Assembly (NCBI GenBank): GCA_947359465.1
Contig: OX375872.1
Coordinates: 14,419,018-14,483,017, forward strand
Direction: 5' to 3'
Source: Metellina segmentata
Taxonomy: Eukaryota; Arthropoda; Arachnida; Araneae; Tetragnathidae
Length of the DNA: 64,000 nucleotides
Shown: piece by piece, positions 10,545 to 22,395 of the stretch
Layout of the letters: the number at the start of each line of letters is the position of its first letter
Position numbering within the stretch: the stretch's first letter is position 1
Notes under the pieces: model-generated
The model's input: the letters and a program-made list of their open reading frames with translations, nothing else
What the model was told of the DNA's origin: nothing
Databases searched by the model: none
Made by a program: the position numbers and the translations under genes

Positions 10545-11490
10545 ATTTATTTGATTGAAAGAACCTATGAACTATTTTAACTTTTAGAACCAACCTTTAG
10601 ATTCTATTGGGTCTTTTCTTGGAATAGAATCCTTTGGAAGAATTAGTTTGGTCCTCATTACTTGTAATAGAATACTTTTGAACGATGCTATTGACCCATT
10701 CTGTAGAATAGAATATTTTGGAAAGATTCTAATGATTCTTTATTTAGATAGAATCTTTTCAAAATATTCTGTTGGTTCTTTTCTTAGAATAAAATTTATT
10801 TTTCCTTATCTTTTGAAAATATTCTGTTGCTCATATCCTTTGAGTCTTTGGATACTTTGGAAAAATTATATTTGTCCATTCGCTAGAACAGAATATTTAG
10901 GAAGGATTCTCTCTCTGTCTTTTCCTTGTAATAGAACCCCTTGCAACGTATTATATTAACCCATTTTATCGAATATAATCCTTTGTAAAGATTATAGTGT
11001 TCATTTCCTTTTAATAGAACCTTTTGGAAGGATTCTGTTGGTCCTTTGCTATGAATAGAATCCTTTAGAAAGAGTGATTACTCCTTTCCAAAAAATATAT
11101 TGTTCGTTTCTTTTTAATAGAAGTTTTGGAAGTATTCTGTTGGTCCTTTGCTATGAATAGAATCTTTTGGAAAGAGTGATTACTCTTTTCCAAAGAATAT
11201 ATTTCATTGTAAATATTATGTTGGTATTTTCCTTAGAATAGAATTTTCTTTTTTCCTATCCTATGGTCTATAGCTCATTTCTTTAGAATATAATTCTTTG
11301 AAAGGAGATGCTATTGTTCTTTTTCTTGGAATTGAATAATTTGGAATAATTTTACAGATCCATTCAGTGGAATATTATAATTTGGAAATATTCTTTTGAT
11401 TTCCCTTAAATAGAATCCTTTGGAAAGACGTATTAGAATAAGAAGATTATTCCTTAGAATAGAATTTCTGTTTTCTTATATTTGTAAGCT
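10545..11490. repeat. T2 AGAATC minisatellite array, long copy
   Basis: About twenty degenerate units of 45-55 bp with the core AGAATCCTTTGGAAAGATTC and a pyrimidine-rich TTCCTT spacer. The block is noncoding; open frames through it are repeat-derived. Confidence 0.8.
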
Positions 11491-11649
11491 ATATTGTGGT
11501 AAACTCAGTCAACACTAAAAAGTTAGCTTACAAAGCCTATCGCCACTATGAAGTACGTTTCGGTACACAATGTTGCACTGTCTTCAACAAGTCTTGCTGA
11601 AAGTCTATCTATTACCGTGCCCCTCGTTTTTGTGGAAGTCACCAACCTC
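11491..11649. other. Intronic sequence
   Basis: Unique-looking spacer between the minisatellite and a SINE fragment. Nothing recognised. Confidence 0.4.
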
Positions 11650-11752
11650 ACCAGGTACGTAAGTAGGTACATATTTAATTAACGTCTCACTGGAGCTCCA
11701 TAACGGGCTATTGGAAACGGTTCGGGATCAAACCCGAAGGGAAAGTTCCCCT
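11650..11752 (-). mobile_element. SINE-1 3' fragment
   Basis: Tail in minus orientation: GTAGGTACATATTTAATTAA, then CGTCTCACTGGAG and CGGGATCAAACCCGAAGGG. Confidence 0.75.
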
Positions 11753-12119
11753 CACCAGGAACAACAGCTTACAGCAGTATTTGGAAAATAGCAAAAAAAA
11801 GCTTTTTCTTTCCATTTTGTGCAGTGAGAGCCAAGCTTTACACATAGAGAACTATTACCGAGAATTACTTGGAGAGTTTGCACCGTGGTAGTGGTAGAAA
11901 ATCCATTTCCAATGCAAAGAATCATCGATTTTGCTTTTGTGGAATGAAGCTCTGACAAAGCTGGCATAAAAGCAAATTGGTAGCAATTACAAAAAAGAAA
12001 GCTGCCGTGATGGGTTCTTTGCATGTATATGAGTCGATTACCAATTATTCTTATATCGCGCTCTGAAAATAGATTTTTTATTCTTTTCGTATGAGCTTTT
12101 TGGAGGAACTGTGTGCTAT
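11753..12119. other. Intronic sequence, nothing recognised
   Basis: AT-rich. A minus-strand open frame (11752-12024) is rich in Ser, Cys and Phe and has no recognisable motif. Confidence 0.4.
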
Positions 12120-12889
12120 AAGCGTCTTAGCCGCGTGTTATAGCAACGGGATCGTGTTATAGCAACGGGAGAATTCTGTGACATTTAATGCTGTAAACAT
12201 TAACTTATATTTATATAAAAATGTTTGTTGAAGCTTTTGGTTTACTTCCTTGTGTTGGAAAATTAGTGTTAAATAAGTAAATTGCTTTAAATATTCCTGC
12301 AAAAATCGCTTCAACACTGAATAGAATGTTTTATGGAAATGAGAGAGTTTCTCTCTTTCGGTGACATGTATAACTTTAAATATTAACTCATAGTTCAACT
12401 AAGAGCTAAAAATATAAGCTTCTTTAACTCTTTCAGCGTCTCAACCACGAACACTATATTATGGCAATGGGAGAGTTCTGTGACAAGTGTTTTTGAATTG
12501 TTCAATTATTTGACATAGAAAGTTTTAGTGAAGCTTTTAGTTTACTTTCCTGTGTTAGAAAATACGTATTAAGTCTAAGATTTTTTTAACTCTTAGAATG
12601 AGATTGTCATCCATAAACATTATATTACGAAAATGGGAGAATTTTATAATATGTGTTAGTTTAAATATTAAATTGTTAGTTAATTTAATGAGGTTTATCA
12701 AGCTTTTGGAGTACTTTCTTGTATTAGAAAATAAGTGCTGAGTATTTTGCGAAATATTATAGCGATGTAAAAATTGTGGAACAGGCGGTACTTTAAACAT
12801 CGAATTGTTAGTTAATTTTAAAAGCTTTGTCGAAGCTTTTGATTTACTTCCTTGTGTTCGAAAATAAGTTTTAAATGCGTAACCCATTC
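12120..12889. repeat. Tandem duplication block, four units
   Basis: Units are marked by GAAGCTTTTGGTTTACTTCC and variants at about 12231, 12531, 12700 and 12833, each followed by TTGTGTT and GAAAAT. Periods run 130-300 bp because of indels. Confidence 0.75.
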
Positions 12890-13279
12890 AGGGGCTTACA
12901 GGATGTCTGCCGTCCCACTTACTGGAATAGGCTAAGGCCGGGTATATAACATGTTTACAAAAGATTTTATTTTAATAAAAGAAGCAATAGAATCTTTAAA
13001 AAGTATTGTATTCCAAGGAAATGAAAAAATAGAATCTATCCAAATGATTCTATTTTAAGGAAAGAACCAATAGAATCTTTACAAAGCATTGTATTCCAAG
13101 GAAATGAATAATATATTTCCAAAAGATTCTATTCTAAGGAAAGGAACAACGGGATAATTCTACAGGTTAAACAAATCCACGGGATTCATTGAACTAATAG
13201 ATGAATTTATTTAGTTAAGTGCGTTGTTGGGGAAAAGGATTACTGCACCACTAGGTAATCTTGCGACGCACGGAGGGTT
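12890..13279. mobile_element. T2 element, TTAA-flanked, with AGAATC minisatellite core
   Basis: This starts near the TTAA before ATGCGTAACCCATTCAGG, holds four or five minisatellite units (AAAGATTCTATT, AAGGAAAGGA), and ends GCGACGCACGGAGGG before TTAA (13276-13279). The ends are less alike than in family T1, so the boundaries are tentative. Confidence 0.45.
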
Positions 13280-13956
13280 AAAAGAAATCGAGGAAATATA
13301 GATAAGTTTACTATTTGTTTAAAGCAGCAGTCAATGCTTATCAGTCCAAAGTTTGTTCAATATTAAAAGCAGAATGCAGTCCAAAAGTTCAACAATGACT
13401 GCCGAAACCTAAGGACGCACCGATACACTCGAGGAAATCTAATTAGAATTCGACAGATAAAAATTCCAGCACGGCCCTAAAACAACAAACAAAATAAACT
13501 TGTTCAAAACAACAAACTCGAAATTTTTTGAAAATTCTCTAATTGTTTAAAAATCGATTTCCGCTACCCTCAAACCCACTTGATTAGAACTGCTCCCTAA
13601 AAGTTCTCACCTTGAATTAATTCGAAAGTTTAATAAGATTAAAGCAGTAATTTGTTTTATGGGGAATTTTTCTTCCGCTGAAATTAGGTCGGGGTTTAGG
13701 AAACACGCACTCTTTAATCTCATTTAAGAATTGATCGCAAAGCGCCCCAACTGCTATATATAGCTATGCCTCGTCTTCTATCCCAATTGCCAAAGACGGT
13801 ATCGCTCAATATTTTGACGATCTGAATATACTCTGTTGTTTTAAGTGAAATTAACGCAATTGAGAATATTTGCGCTTACATACTTTCACCTGTTTCAAGG
13901 GTAATGTCCCAAAAGCCTGTAAACTTTTCAAAAACAGGAAAAATGGGTACTTGGAA
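13280..13956. other. Intronic unique-looking sequence
   Basis: No exon recognised. 13735-13800 holds CTATATATAGCTATG in a GC-richer setting, which could be mistaken for a TATA box, but nothing else supports a promoter. Confidence 0.4.
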
Positions 13957-14268
13957 CCCTCCAAATGGTTTCGACGATATATCGCGTCCATCAAGATCTG
14001 GCCATTTTGACAATGACGGGATATATTCTTCATCAAGATCTGGCTATTTTATCTATGGCAGGATATATCGCCCAACAAGATCTGGCCAATTTTACTAATC
14101 AAGTGATTCCTCTTCGAGACATGATTGCCCTGATATTGCAAGGGAAATGAAGATCCAAGAAGATAACACAAATAGTCCTTTGCCTTGAACCAGTTTGACA
14201 CGGGTTTTTGCACCAAAGGCTGATTGTTTCAGGGCAATTTTTGACGTGAAGATAAACCACCAGGAGTG
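13957..14268. mobile_element. T1 TTAA/palindrome MITE, copy 3
   Basis: The left end CCCTCCAAATGGTTTCGACG and the right end AACCACCAGGAGTG are followed by TTAA (14269-14272). Three 37-45 bp units (CATCAAGATCTGGCCATTTT type) are followed by about 120 bp of unrelated sequence, so this copy probably carries an insertion. Confidence 0.65.
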
Positions 14269-14427
14269 TTAAATAAAGTCTCCGCTCTATTGCTGCCAAT
14301 ACTCTGTAGCGATTTTGGAAGGATATCCTTAATTCTGAACCAAACCCTACGACGTACCATGCGGCTGAGTTGCTAACGTCACGGATTACAACACAAAAGA
14401 ACTCAGTTCGAAACCCACATTATCTCT

Positions 14428-14722
14428 GGGCTGCGGTAGCCCAGTTGGATGAGTAACGGATTCGAAACCGGAGGATTGCGAGTTCGAAACTAGATCCAGC
14501 CAAAGATCACCGTGTACGCGGGGACAGGTTCACGTTAGATGTGTCGTGTCCTCACATTAGGGCGAGGTGTTGTAGTTTGGAGAGTGCCCGCACAGGTTTT
14601 GTTCTCGTCAACTGACTGTGGTTCAAAATCACGAGGCGTTGTTCCCTTCGGATTTGATATGGGACAGTCATCAATAGTCTGTTGCGTTGCTTCAGTTTGA
14701 CACGTTAATTAATTAACTACCT
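14428..14722 (+). mobile_element. SINE-1 copy, near full length
   Basis: The tRNA-like head is clear: box A region GGTAGCCCAGTTGG and box B region GAGTTCGAAACTA. The body continues to CAATAGTCTGTTGCGTTGC and GACACGTTAATTAA with a CTACCT tail. Confidence 0.85.
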
Positions 14723-14789
14723 CAACCAAAATAATCACTAAAGGAAACTCAACTTCAAAACTTTCTTTATCCAATGTTATCAATTATCT

Positions 14790-15110
14790 ACTGCTATTTT
14801 GGAAGGACCGTATATCCGCTATCCAGGAACAATATAAACCCTAGAGGAAAACTGACGTTTAAATAAAATTCATCTAGTGTTGCTAACACTGGTTTGTTAT
14901 TTTTTTATTTATTTTTTGAAAGGACTATACATCTATTCTATTTAGGAAAAATATAATCGCTAGAGGAAAACTTACGTTTAAATAAAATTTCATCTAGTGT
15001 TGCTAACACTGGTATGCTATTTTTTGAGAGAGGACTTACATCCACTATACATGACCAAGATGATCACTTGAGGAAACAAAAGTTTAAATTAACTGTTCTT
15101 CATCTAGAAA
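14790..15110. repeat. Tandem duplication, about 118-bp unit, three copies
   Basis: Shared GACGTTTAAATAAAATTCAT and GTGTTGCTAACACTGG in the first two units; the third is more diverged (AAAGTTTAAATTAACTG, then TTCATCTAG). Confidence 0.75.
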
Positions 15111-15396
15111 ACTAGTATATCATGATAAATGAGGCATCAGAAAAATATTATTTGGACTACTCTTTTTCTTTAGTGATTATTTTGGTGCTCAATAGTGTTC
15201 CTTCACATCATCATCTATGCTGATCCTATGGTATTCATGCCCAGTTCTAAGCCTGAAAAGTGCCACTACGCTGTTTTGGTTTCTTCTGTCATGACACGCT
15301 TTTTGTATGTGGTTCCATCTCTCATTTTTAAAATTTTTGAGTGGCTCTTTTTTTTATTTCAAAATATTGTTTTATTGCTTAAATGCTCAGATACAT
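15111..15396. other. Intronic sequence
   Basis: AT-rich and unique-looking. Nothing recognised. Confidence 0.4.
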
Positions 15397-16130
15397 GAAG
15401 GATACAAAAATATAGGATCTTTCGAAAATATCTGACCCAATTGTAATGGGTAGTAGAAGGGCCAAAATAAACATTTTGGTCGAAGATTGTATGTCCGAAA
15501 GTGCCGTGTTTAAGTGGTAGCTCCGAATTTGTGTAGAAATGTATGGCGTTGAAGATATGAGCAGGGAATGATGCCTTAAGCCACGAAAATGATGTTATCG
15601 ACTGACCTAAACAACGCCCTCTACCACCTAAACGCGGCATTTCCGCACACCAATTCTTTAAACAAAATGTTTATTTTGAGCCCCTCTACCACCCGTTACA
15701 ATTTGGCCAGATATTGTTGAAACATCCTGTAGATATTGTACCCTGCTGTTTTCGTTGATAGTTGGAAGTCACTTTTCTCTCTCGGAATTTTCCTCTCTAA
15801 CTCTTCAAAAAAGAAAAGACCCATGAAAATTTGATAAAAGATTATAAAAAATCATACCACATATCTTCCGTGTCAGGGCAGAAGGGTTTAAGTCTGAATT
15901 TTAATGGGACCAAATGGAGTCAAGTGCACATTTAATTTAAAATGAAATATAATATGCTTAAAATCAAAACTAAATTAATCTACAAATATAAATTACAATT
16001 TTTTTACTATGGTTTGCTTCTTTTTTTTCCTGAATATTTGTGAAAAAAAGTGAAGTATTCAACTTAAGATTCTGAGAAGTAACCATTACGACTTAATCCC
16101 TTTTTCTCAGACACGGAAGATACTACATAT
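15397..16130 (-). repeat. Repeat Y, copy 1 (empty of the Tc1 insertion)
   Basis: Read on the minus strand from 16130, this copy runs colinearly with 52897-55480: GTATCTTCCGTGTC, GGTTACTTCTCAGAATCTTAA, TTTAAGCATATTATATTTC, then CTATCAACGAAAACAG, one or two 60-bp units (AAAATAAACATTTT) and TGTTTAGGTCAGTCGATAAC. It lacks the 1.5-kb Tc1 element found in the other copy. A further piece (15417-15520) is inverted against 15605-15725, giving a hairpin of about 100-bp arms. Confidence 0.75.
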
Positions 16131-16144
16131 CTACACTTGGTTGA

Positions 16145-16265
16145 TTGGGTTTTATAGCGCAATGGCCATATAAAGCCAAGCTGCGCCAAACAACGTCAAG
16201 TAAATGGACATACAAGGTTTTACTGACACAGTAGACAGAAATACACCTAGGGAAATAGATAAGCA
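16145..16265 (-). mobile_element. SINE-2 body fragment
   Basis: Shares GGTTTTATAGCGCAATGGCC, CAAGCTGCGCCA and GGTTTTACTGACACAGTAGA with the copy that has a tRNA-like head at 32465-32694. The head is missing here. Confidence 0.7.
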
Positions 16266-17179
16266 TAAATAGCAATGTATGGAAAATGTTTCAGAAATAA
16301 TCCGTGAAATATTTCACTGTCCCTAAGATTCAGATTCCTTTTAATCTCTTCTCAGTTGGCTCCGAGCCCTGAAGTGGTACTGAGGTCCCGAGGGTTTTTC
16401 GAATAAAATCAAGACCCGCTTGTTTGCACTCCCGACTGTAGTCCTTTTTCACCCACGCAGCTAGAATAAATGCTCCAGCGATATATCTCGTCTACGAAGA
16501 AAGTTAACAAAGTTCCCGGTTAACGTTCCCAGACACTGCACCCAGGAGGGAAAACATTTCGACGGATCAAATAGATTCTTTTATATTGCTACCCAGTCTA
16601 ATAAATAACAAAAGTACTTGTATGGTAGGGTCTCGATTATCCGAGCTCCGATTGACCAAGTGTTTGTGCAATCCAAGTCGAATTGAATACTTATTTCTTA
16701 AAGCTTGAGATAATTTTTACAGATCTCACGGCTTAATTACCATAATAGACGAGTAGGACGGAGAGCAATGAAAAAAGCGTCTATATTAGACCACAGTCAT
16801 GTTTCGTTCGAATGCTATAAGAGATGGCGCCGAAAGTTACAAGTTACTTATCAACAAATTAATAATTCCTTGATCAGCAACACTCAGATTTCATTGTATT
16901 ATATGGTATCATTTGATGGGACATTTTTTCTAAACAGATGGATCACGGCGTGGGAAGATGCATTTAGCTGAGCTTGCATAAATTAATTATTTCTGATGTA
17001 ATGGGCCGAGAAACTGTATAATACTCGTAGGCACATGAAAAAAAATATCTTAGAGACGCCGGTCAGTTAGACTGGAAGCATTTTCTCATGTGCATGGGAA
17101 ATATGAGTAATATTCTACTGTTGATTCCATTTGGAACTTGGTTGATTTGTAAGCTAGTAGCTTTAATAACTTTATATCA
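16266..17179. other. Intronic sequence, mostly unique-looking
   Basis: No exon found. Around 16628-16690 the stretch AGGGTCTCGATTATCCGAGC looks like the inverted end of a pogo/Tigger-type element; a similar stretch is at 32775-32845. This is weak. Confidence 0.35.
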
Positions 17180-18250
17180 ACATAATCTGATGTAATAAAG
17201 GAAAAAAAATCTATTCGTCCGCAGATTTGGAGATATACTTAGTTGCGGCACTCCCCATATACTTGAGTCGTGACATTCAATCGCCACTTTAGCAACAAGG
17301 ACGAACTCCATAATCAGAAACTTTATGGATGAGGGCGGCCACAGAGGGACTCTATGCAATGTCTACACTGAAGCAACGTCGGACCACAAATACCAGAAAC
17401 AAACCAAGAGAATGCTAGTTTGAAGGATTTAACCTGAGCTTCGTAATAATTTACTTAGTTGGGACCATTCCAGACATATTTCAAGCAACAGAGGGTATTG
17501 TATTACTATCCTCCATCTATGTCCTTCCAAATTGGCATCTATGGACCAAGGATCAAGTGTATGACATTCAGTCGCCACTTTAGTGACAACATGGTCCACG
17601 GACTCCATAATGAGCAACTTTAATCATGTGGATGGGCACAATGGGGACGCTATTGTTAGTTAAGCAATGTCTTGTCCTAAAACCCAGAAACTAACCTACC
17701 AACCGTAAACACATAATAAATATATAACCAAGACTCCTCAATAGTTTACTCTTAGTTGGCGCCACTCCATACACATGTGAAGCAACTGGGGTCCTCTCCT
17801 CTACTATTTCCCCCAAGTTGGCTCTACTGGAAAGACCTGTAACGTTGAGTCGCCAATTTAGTGCCAAGGTGATCCAAGAACTCGATAAGGAGCTATTCTG
17901 TTGGTGAGGGTGGGTGTACATAGGGACGCTATTGCCTTTCAAGCGTGTTTTCTTGTGCCATAAAAGCCAGAAACCAACTAACCGAAAACACGTATGAAGG
18001 ATTGAACCTTGCCTTTCCAATAATTTACTTAGCGCCACACCACACATATGTGAAGCAACTGGGTGTCTTATTCCCCTCCCCTCATCCAACTCCCCCCTAA
18101 GGCGCCACTGGACCGAAGACCAGGTCTGTGACATTCAGTCGCCACTTTAGTGACAAGGTGTCCCACGGACTCCATAATGAGCAGCGTTATTGATGAGGGC
18201 GGGCGCAGAGGGACGCTATTGTTTCCCAAGCAGGAGGTGTGATTCTGACT
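17180..18250. repeat. Tandem duplication block, about 285-bp unit, four copies
   Basis: Units are marked by CGCCACTTTAGTGACAAGG and variants at about 17283, 17572, 17850 and 18141, each followed by CCATAATGAGCA-like sequence and GATGAGGGCGGGCGCAGAGG. Minus-strand open frames here (for example 17691-18134) come from the repeat and are not genes. Confidence 0.85.
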
Positions 18251-18524
18251 GGCGCCAATTTGTTATCTGTCGGGGGCACAAATGACATTTTAATTGTCAG
18301 CGTTTACAAAAATCAATAGAGGATTACATTACTCGGGATTCTTAAACTGGAGGAAGGGCGGATCAATAGCTCCAGACTACGAACAGGTCCGGATATTAAA
18401 AATCCATTGAAAACATCCCGAGGGCCGATTTCTTTTTAATGAAAGATTCCGAAAGTTGGAGGTCGGTAGCGTCTGCGCAAAACGCCATCGACAAATGATC
18501 ATCAATAATAAATGATTTTTCGCG
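18251..18524. other. Intronic sequence
   Basis: Unique-looking, nothing recognised. Confidence 0.4.
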
Positions 18525-19394
18525 CTTACTTTAGAATTTTATTAGGGTACTCTGAAAAATTTATGTCAAGATCAGTACCTTTAGAAGAGCTTATTAGGAG
18601 AAGGGGATAAAATCACACACACACACAAAGAGGACATCTCTTTTTGGAGGACAAAGGTTCTCGAAATAGCTCTAAAATGGTTCCTCTAACAAGTCGTTTT
18701 CTTTCACTGGAATTCTTAATCATTGGCTGTATACCATGATCAAGTTATAGATAGTTAAAGATGCTCGAAGATCAGAAATTATCAATATCGAATTTCAGGG
18801 TTATTTTGCATGGTTAAATCATTCTCTGGAAAATTTCTTATATTTTTGAATATTTGTAGTATAATTGGTCTTTGGTGGTTAGGTATTCAAAAACACAGCC
18901 AAAATTTTATTAGGGTATTCAAAAAATTAATATCAAGATCAGTACCTTTTGGAGACTTTGTTACAAGTAGGGGCTGAAATCAAAGAGTACAAAGGTTCTC
19001 GAAATAGCTCTAAAATGGTTCCTCTAACAAGTCGTTTTCTTTCAGTGGAATTCTTAATCATCGGAATGCATATCGTAATAAAAAAGTAATAAAACTGAAG
19101 CTCTTGAAAGTGTCCAAAACAAGCTGTCGTTTCTATTTTAGTGTGTTATTTTACATGGTTGGATCATTTTCTTTGGAAAATTCTCCATAATTTTGAACTC
19201 TTGTCGCCCAAGTTGGTCTCGGCATAAAAAAGCGTAGCCATACGTATTTTCAACAAACGTATTAAATTATTAACAAAATCAGTACGGTTAAAGAGAGCGT
19301 GTTATTAGTAAGGGTTGAATACATAAACAGGGACATCTCTTTTAGGAGGACAAAGGTTCTCAAAATAGCCCTAAAGTGGTTCCTTGACACAAGT

Positions 19395-19520
19395 CTGTTA
19401 TCTGACCATGATTCAAAATTACGTGGTATTGTCCTCCGATGTTTCCTTCAGGTTTTATCCCGGACCTTCGTCAATAGCCCGTTGTGTTACTTCACTGAAA
19501 TATTAATTATAAAAACTACC
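19395..19520 (+). mobile_element. SINE-1 3' fragment in the tandem block
   Basis: Begins at GTTATCTGACCATGATTCAA and ends CAATAGCCCGTTGTGTTAC with ATTAATTATAAAAACTACC. It splits the unit between GGTTCCTTGACAC and GACACGTCGTTTTC, which leaves a possible short GACAC duplication. Confidence 0.75.
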
Positions 19521-19560
19521 AGACACGTCGTTTTCTTTCAGTGGAATTCTTAATCATTCG

Positions 19561-19889
19561 GAGCCGATCAAACGGTATAGTGGTTAAGGTGTAAGCCTCT
19601 AGATATCTGAAGGTTCCTAGTTCGAATCCGGGTCCGGGCATGGATGTTTGTAAGAGTACGGTGTAGAGGCGGCTGGTGCACCTTAAATCTGTCGTGGCCA
19701 AAAGTCGTTGGGTTGGTGTGGAAGTTTGGAGAGTGGGGTGCCAGCTCAGGTGTTGCTTCGTCATCTGACCGTGGTTCAAAATGACGAGGTGTTGTCCTCG
19801 GATGTTTCCTTTAAGGGACCGATCCCGGACCGTCGTCAATAGCCCGTTGTGTTGCTCTAGTACGACGTTAACTAAAAATTACCAATTAC
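19561..19889 (+). mobile_element. SINE-1b, complete copy with 12-bp target duplication
   Basis: Element of 329 bp flanked by CTTAATCATTCG on both sides (19549-19560 and 19890-19901). The head is tRNA-like but differs from the usual SINE-1 head: ACGGTATAGTGGTTAAGGTG (box A) and CTAGTTCGAATCCGGG (box B), then GGCATGGATGTTTG. From GCTGGTGCACCTTAAATCTG onward it carries the ordinary SINE-1 body and tail. This copy defines both ends of the family; the long target duplication fits LINE-type priming. Confidence 0.92.
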
Positions 19890-20114
19890 CTTAATCATTC
19901 GAGCTGAATATTATAATCAAGTTATAGATAATTGAAGTTGGAAGTTTATATTTAGAGGAGAAAGCACAAAATTTTATTTCGTAATTTCATTAGAGTGGAC
20001 TGTTAATTTAGTATCGAGATCACTACTGTTTAGAAAGCTTGTTGAACGTAAGTGATAAAATCTAAGCCATCTCTATTTTGGTTCCCCTAAGAAGTCATTT
20101 TCTATTCGTGCAAT

Positions 20115-20525
20115 TCTTAATCGGTCCACATTCTGATCGATTGAATTGAATTTTCAATCAGCATCTCAAGTGCATGTGATATTTAGCTAGACAGAAACCC
20201 GTCTTTGACCATTTCACAAATGGGTCCTTAAATTTGTGTTTTTTCAAACGTCGATTGAGATTTCAATCAGCAATCAAGTGCGATATTTAACTTGTCAGAA
20301 AATGCCTCTTATTACATATATTTGACAAACTTGCAAATGCCGCTTTAAATTTGTTTTATTTTCGCACGTCGGTTGAATTTGTAATCTACAATTCAAGTGC
20401 AAATGATATTTAGCTTAACAAAATGTACCTCTCTGCCCGTCTTAGACTAATTTACAAATGCGTCCTTAAATTTCTATTTCCACACGCCGATTGAATTTTC
20501 AATCAGCAATTCAAGTACAATTCCC
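20115..20525. repeat. Tandem duplication, about 116-bp unit, four copies
   Basis: GATTGAATTTTCAATCAGCA and variants at about 20138, 20254, 20372 and 20490, with ATGATATTTAGC and AATGCGTCCTTAAATTT between. GATTGAATTTTCAATC is itself close to palindromic. Confidence 0.8.
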
Positions 20526-21109
20526 TATCTCCAATCCTGCTTCATTTCCGAAGTCTGACTAATTGGATGCAGGGACATCCCGCAATGAAATCCTGGCAGG
20601 GATATCACCTCATCAAGCAGAGATCCAAATATGCAGTGGGATATCACATAAAAGAATCCCCACCACTTTTGATTGCCTACGACGTCTGATGGAACCTCCC
20701 GCCCAAATAAAAACGATCACTTCGGGGGGTTCCAGACGTCATAAATGTGTTTTCATGGTCCTGCCAGTCACGTGTTCTAGCTTTTCCCAATCGCAATTCC
20801 CGTAGCTCTGATACGCTTTATGATTAGGTGATGCTTGTGAACCACCCGAAGAGCAATTTCCTGTCTGTGGCAGTTTACGGACTGGTTACGTCTACTGCGA
20901 TAGGGCTTGCTGCTGTTTGGACGGTGGGATGCTTGTCTGATTGGGGGTAGCGAAATGCTACAAACCAGCTGTTAATTCTACTCCCCGAGTGTTTCAGACG
21001 CACTAATGAAACATCTCGGTTGTTTCAGGACAGAAGTAGGACCTGCGTGGAATGGATCTTGTATCCAGGGGCGTAAGTGGGAGGATTTGGGAGCCCAAGA
21101 CGACCCCCC
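20526..21109. other. Intronic GC-richer unique sequence
   Basis: No known repeat or exon recognised. The plus-strand open frame 20563-20805 has no family features and no convincing splice context. Single-copy intron or an old unrecognised element. Confidence 0.4.
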
Positions 21110-21735
21110 AAAATCGATAATTCATGATACTTTTTGTTTTTAAAAACATTAAAAGGAGATAAATTTTTGGTTTTGATTTTTTAGCGACGCATTTTACTGC
21201 AAGACCGAAAAGTATGGCAAAGGATTCTCGGATATTGACCTTGGGCGAAAATTGATTTTAAAATTTTGAAAGGAGGGAAATAAATTTTGTTTGATGAGAT
21301 TAAGTGTGGTCGTTTCATAGTTTGGTTGTCTTTATGAAATGAAAATTTTCATCTGACTATTGAAAAGTACAAAATGTGTACATGAATTTTTAGTCTTAAT
21401 TATTTAGCGACGCATTTTACTGTAAGACCAAAAAGATGTGTCAAAGAATTTTCGTAAATTGATCTTAGACGAAATTCAGTAGTTTTAGGAGATTGGATGC
21501 GGTTATTTCCTTTTTTGGTTGACTTTATGTTCGGAAATTTTTTATTTAACTAGTGAAAAAACACAAAATGGGAAATTTGCTTTTTAGACTTGATTATTTG
21601 GCGACGAATTTTGCTGCTAGTTAGATCAAAAATTTTTGCAAATGTTTTGTAAATTTAAATCTTAAGCAACAGTCAACGTTAAAGTTTTAAAAGGAGTGAA
21701 ATTAATTATATTTTATGAGATTTGGTGATGAGTTG
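21110..21735. repeat. Tandem duplication, about 200-220 bp unit, three copies
   Basis: TTTAGCGACGCATTTTACTG and variants at about 21180, 21403 and 21597, with AAGGAGGGAAATAAATT and GTTGACTTTATG-like segments in between. Confidence 0.75.
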
Positions 21736-21749
21736 GTGCATTTTTTTTG

Positions 21750-22395
21750 TGATCCATTTGTAAGTGTGAAAAATAGAAAGCTTAGGCTTTCCTTCGCAAA
21801 ATCAATAATAAATAAGCCCAAAACGGATTGTAATCAAAACTTATTTAGAGACGAAACAAAATTTAACATTTGTGGTTCCGATGGGCATATGGAAAAGAAA
21901 AAATGAGGAACTTAATCCCAAGAACTTAGTTGGAACAGTAAAACCTGGCGGTGGAGGTGTTCTTGTATATGTGTGGGGGGAGTGTATGTCAGAATCAGGA
22001 CTAGATTATTTGAACTTTTATTAATGGCATAATAAATACTGCTCTTTAACTCAATATTTTAAAATACGATTTAAAATTATCAACCCAATATTTGGGTATT
22101 GGAAACAACTTTTTTTTTATTATAAAGATAACCATCCTAATCACATGGCTAAATGCTCGCCTCTGGGGGCTCTATAATTGTCCACGAGTTCTGAAAACAC
22201 CACCTCATTCAACGGATTGAACCGGATAGTCCCAATAGAACACATTTGGAGAGATCTGGAGGTTAGAGTACGAAGACACGACATTAAAACGAAAAATGAA
22301 CTAAAAACAGCAATGATTGAAGAATGGAGGAATATTTATGCAGAATTGAACTCTAATCCCACACATTTAAAAGCTGTTGTGGATGCTATATGATA
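21750..22395 (+). pseudogene. Decayed Tc1-like transposase
   Basis: Pieces in several frames line up with a Tc1-like enzyme: VSVKNRKLRLSFAKS, then FRDETKFNICGSDG (region of the first catalytic Asp), GGGGVLVYVWGECMS-like sequence, and a C-terminal part NGLNRIVPIEHIWRDLEVRV followed by LKTAMIEEWRNIYAEL and LKAVVDA. The DNA-binding N terminus is missing and there are several frameshifts. No clear inverted ends remain. Confidence 0.75.

Larger units (their letters stand above)
18525..20110. repeat. Tandem duplication block, 350-400 bp unit, about four copies
   Basis: Each unit begins ATTAGGGTACTCTGAAAAAT or a variant (18541, 18909, about 19255, 19989) and holds GGACAAAGGTTCTCGAAATA and GTCGTTTTCTTTCAGTGG. 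Two SINEs have landed in the third unit, which accounts for its greater length. A (CA)n run is at about 18616-18627. Confidence 0.8.

Noticed and set aside
13745..13770. TATATATAG stretch as a promoter
   Set aside because: No initiator, no downstream gene and no other support; the region is intronic and AT-rich.
14428..14500. tRNA-like sequence on the plus strand
   Set aside because: Same reason: it is the head of SINE-1, present in many copies with a common body.
17691..18134. 147-codon minus-strand open frame
   Set aside because: It lies entirely in a 285-bp tandem repeat, and the frame is a by-product of the duplication.
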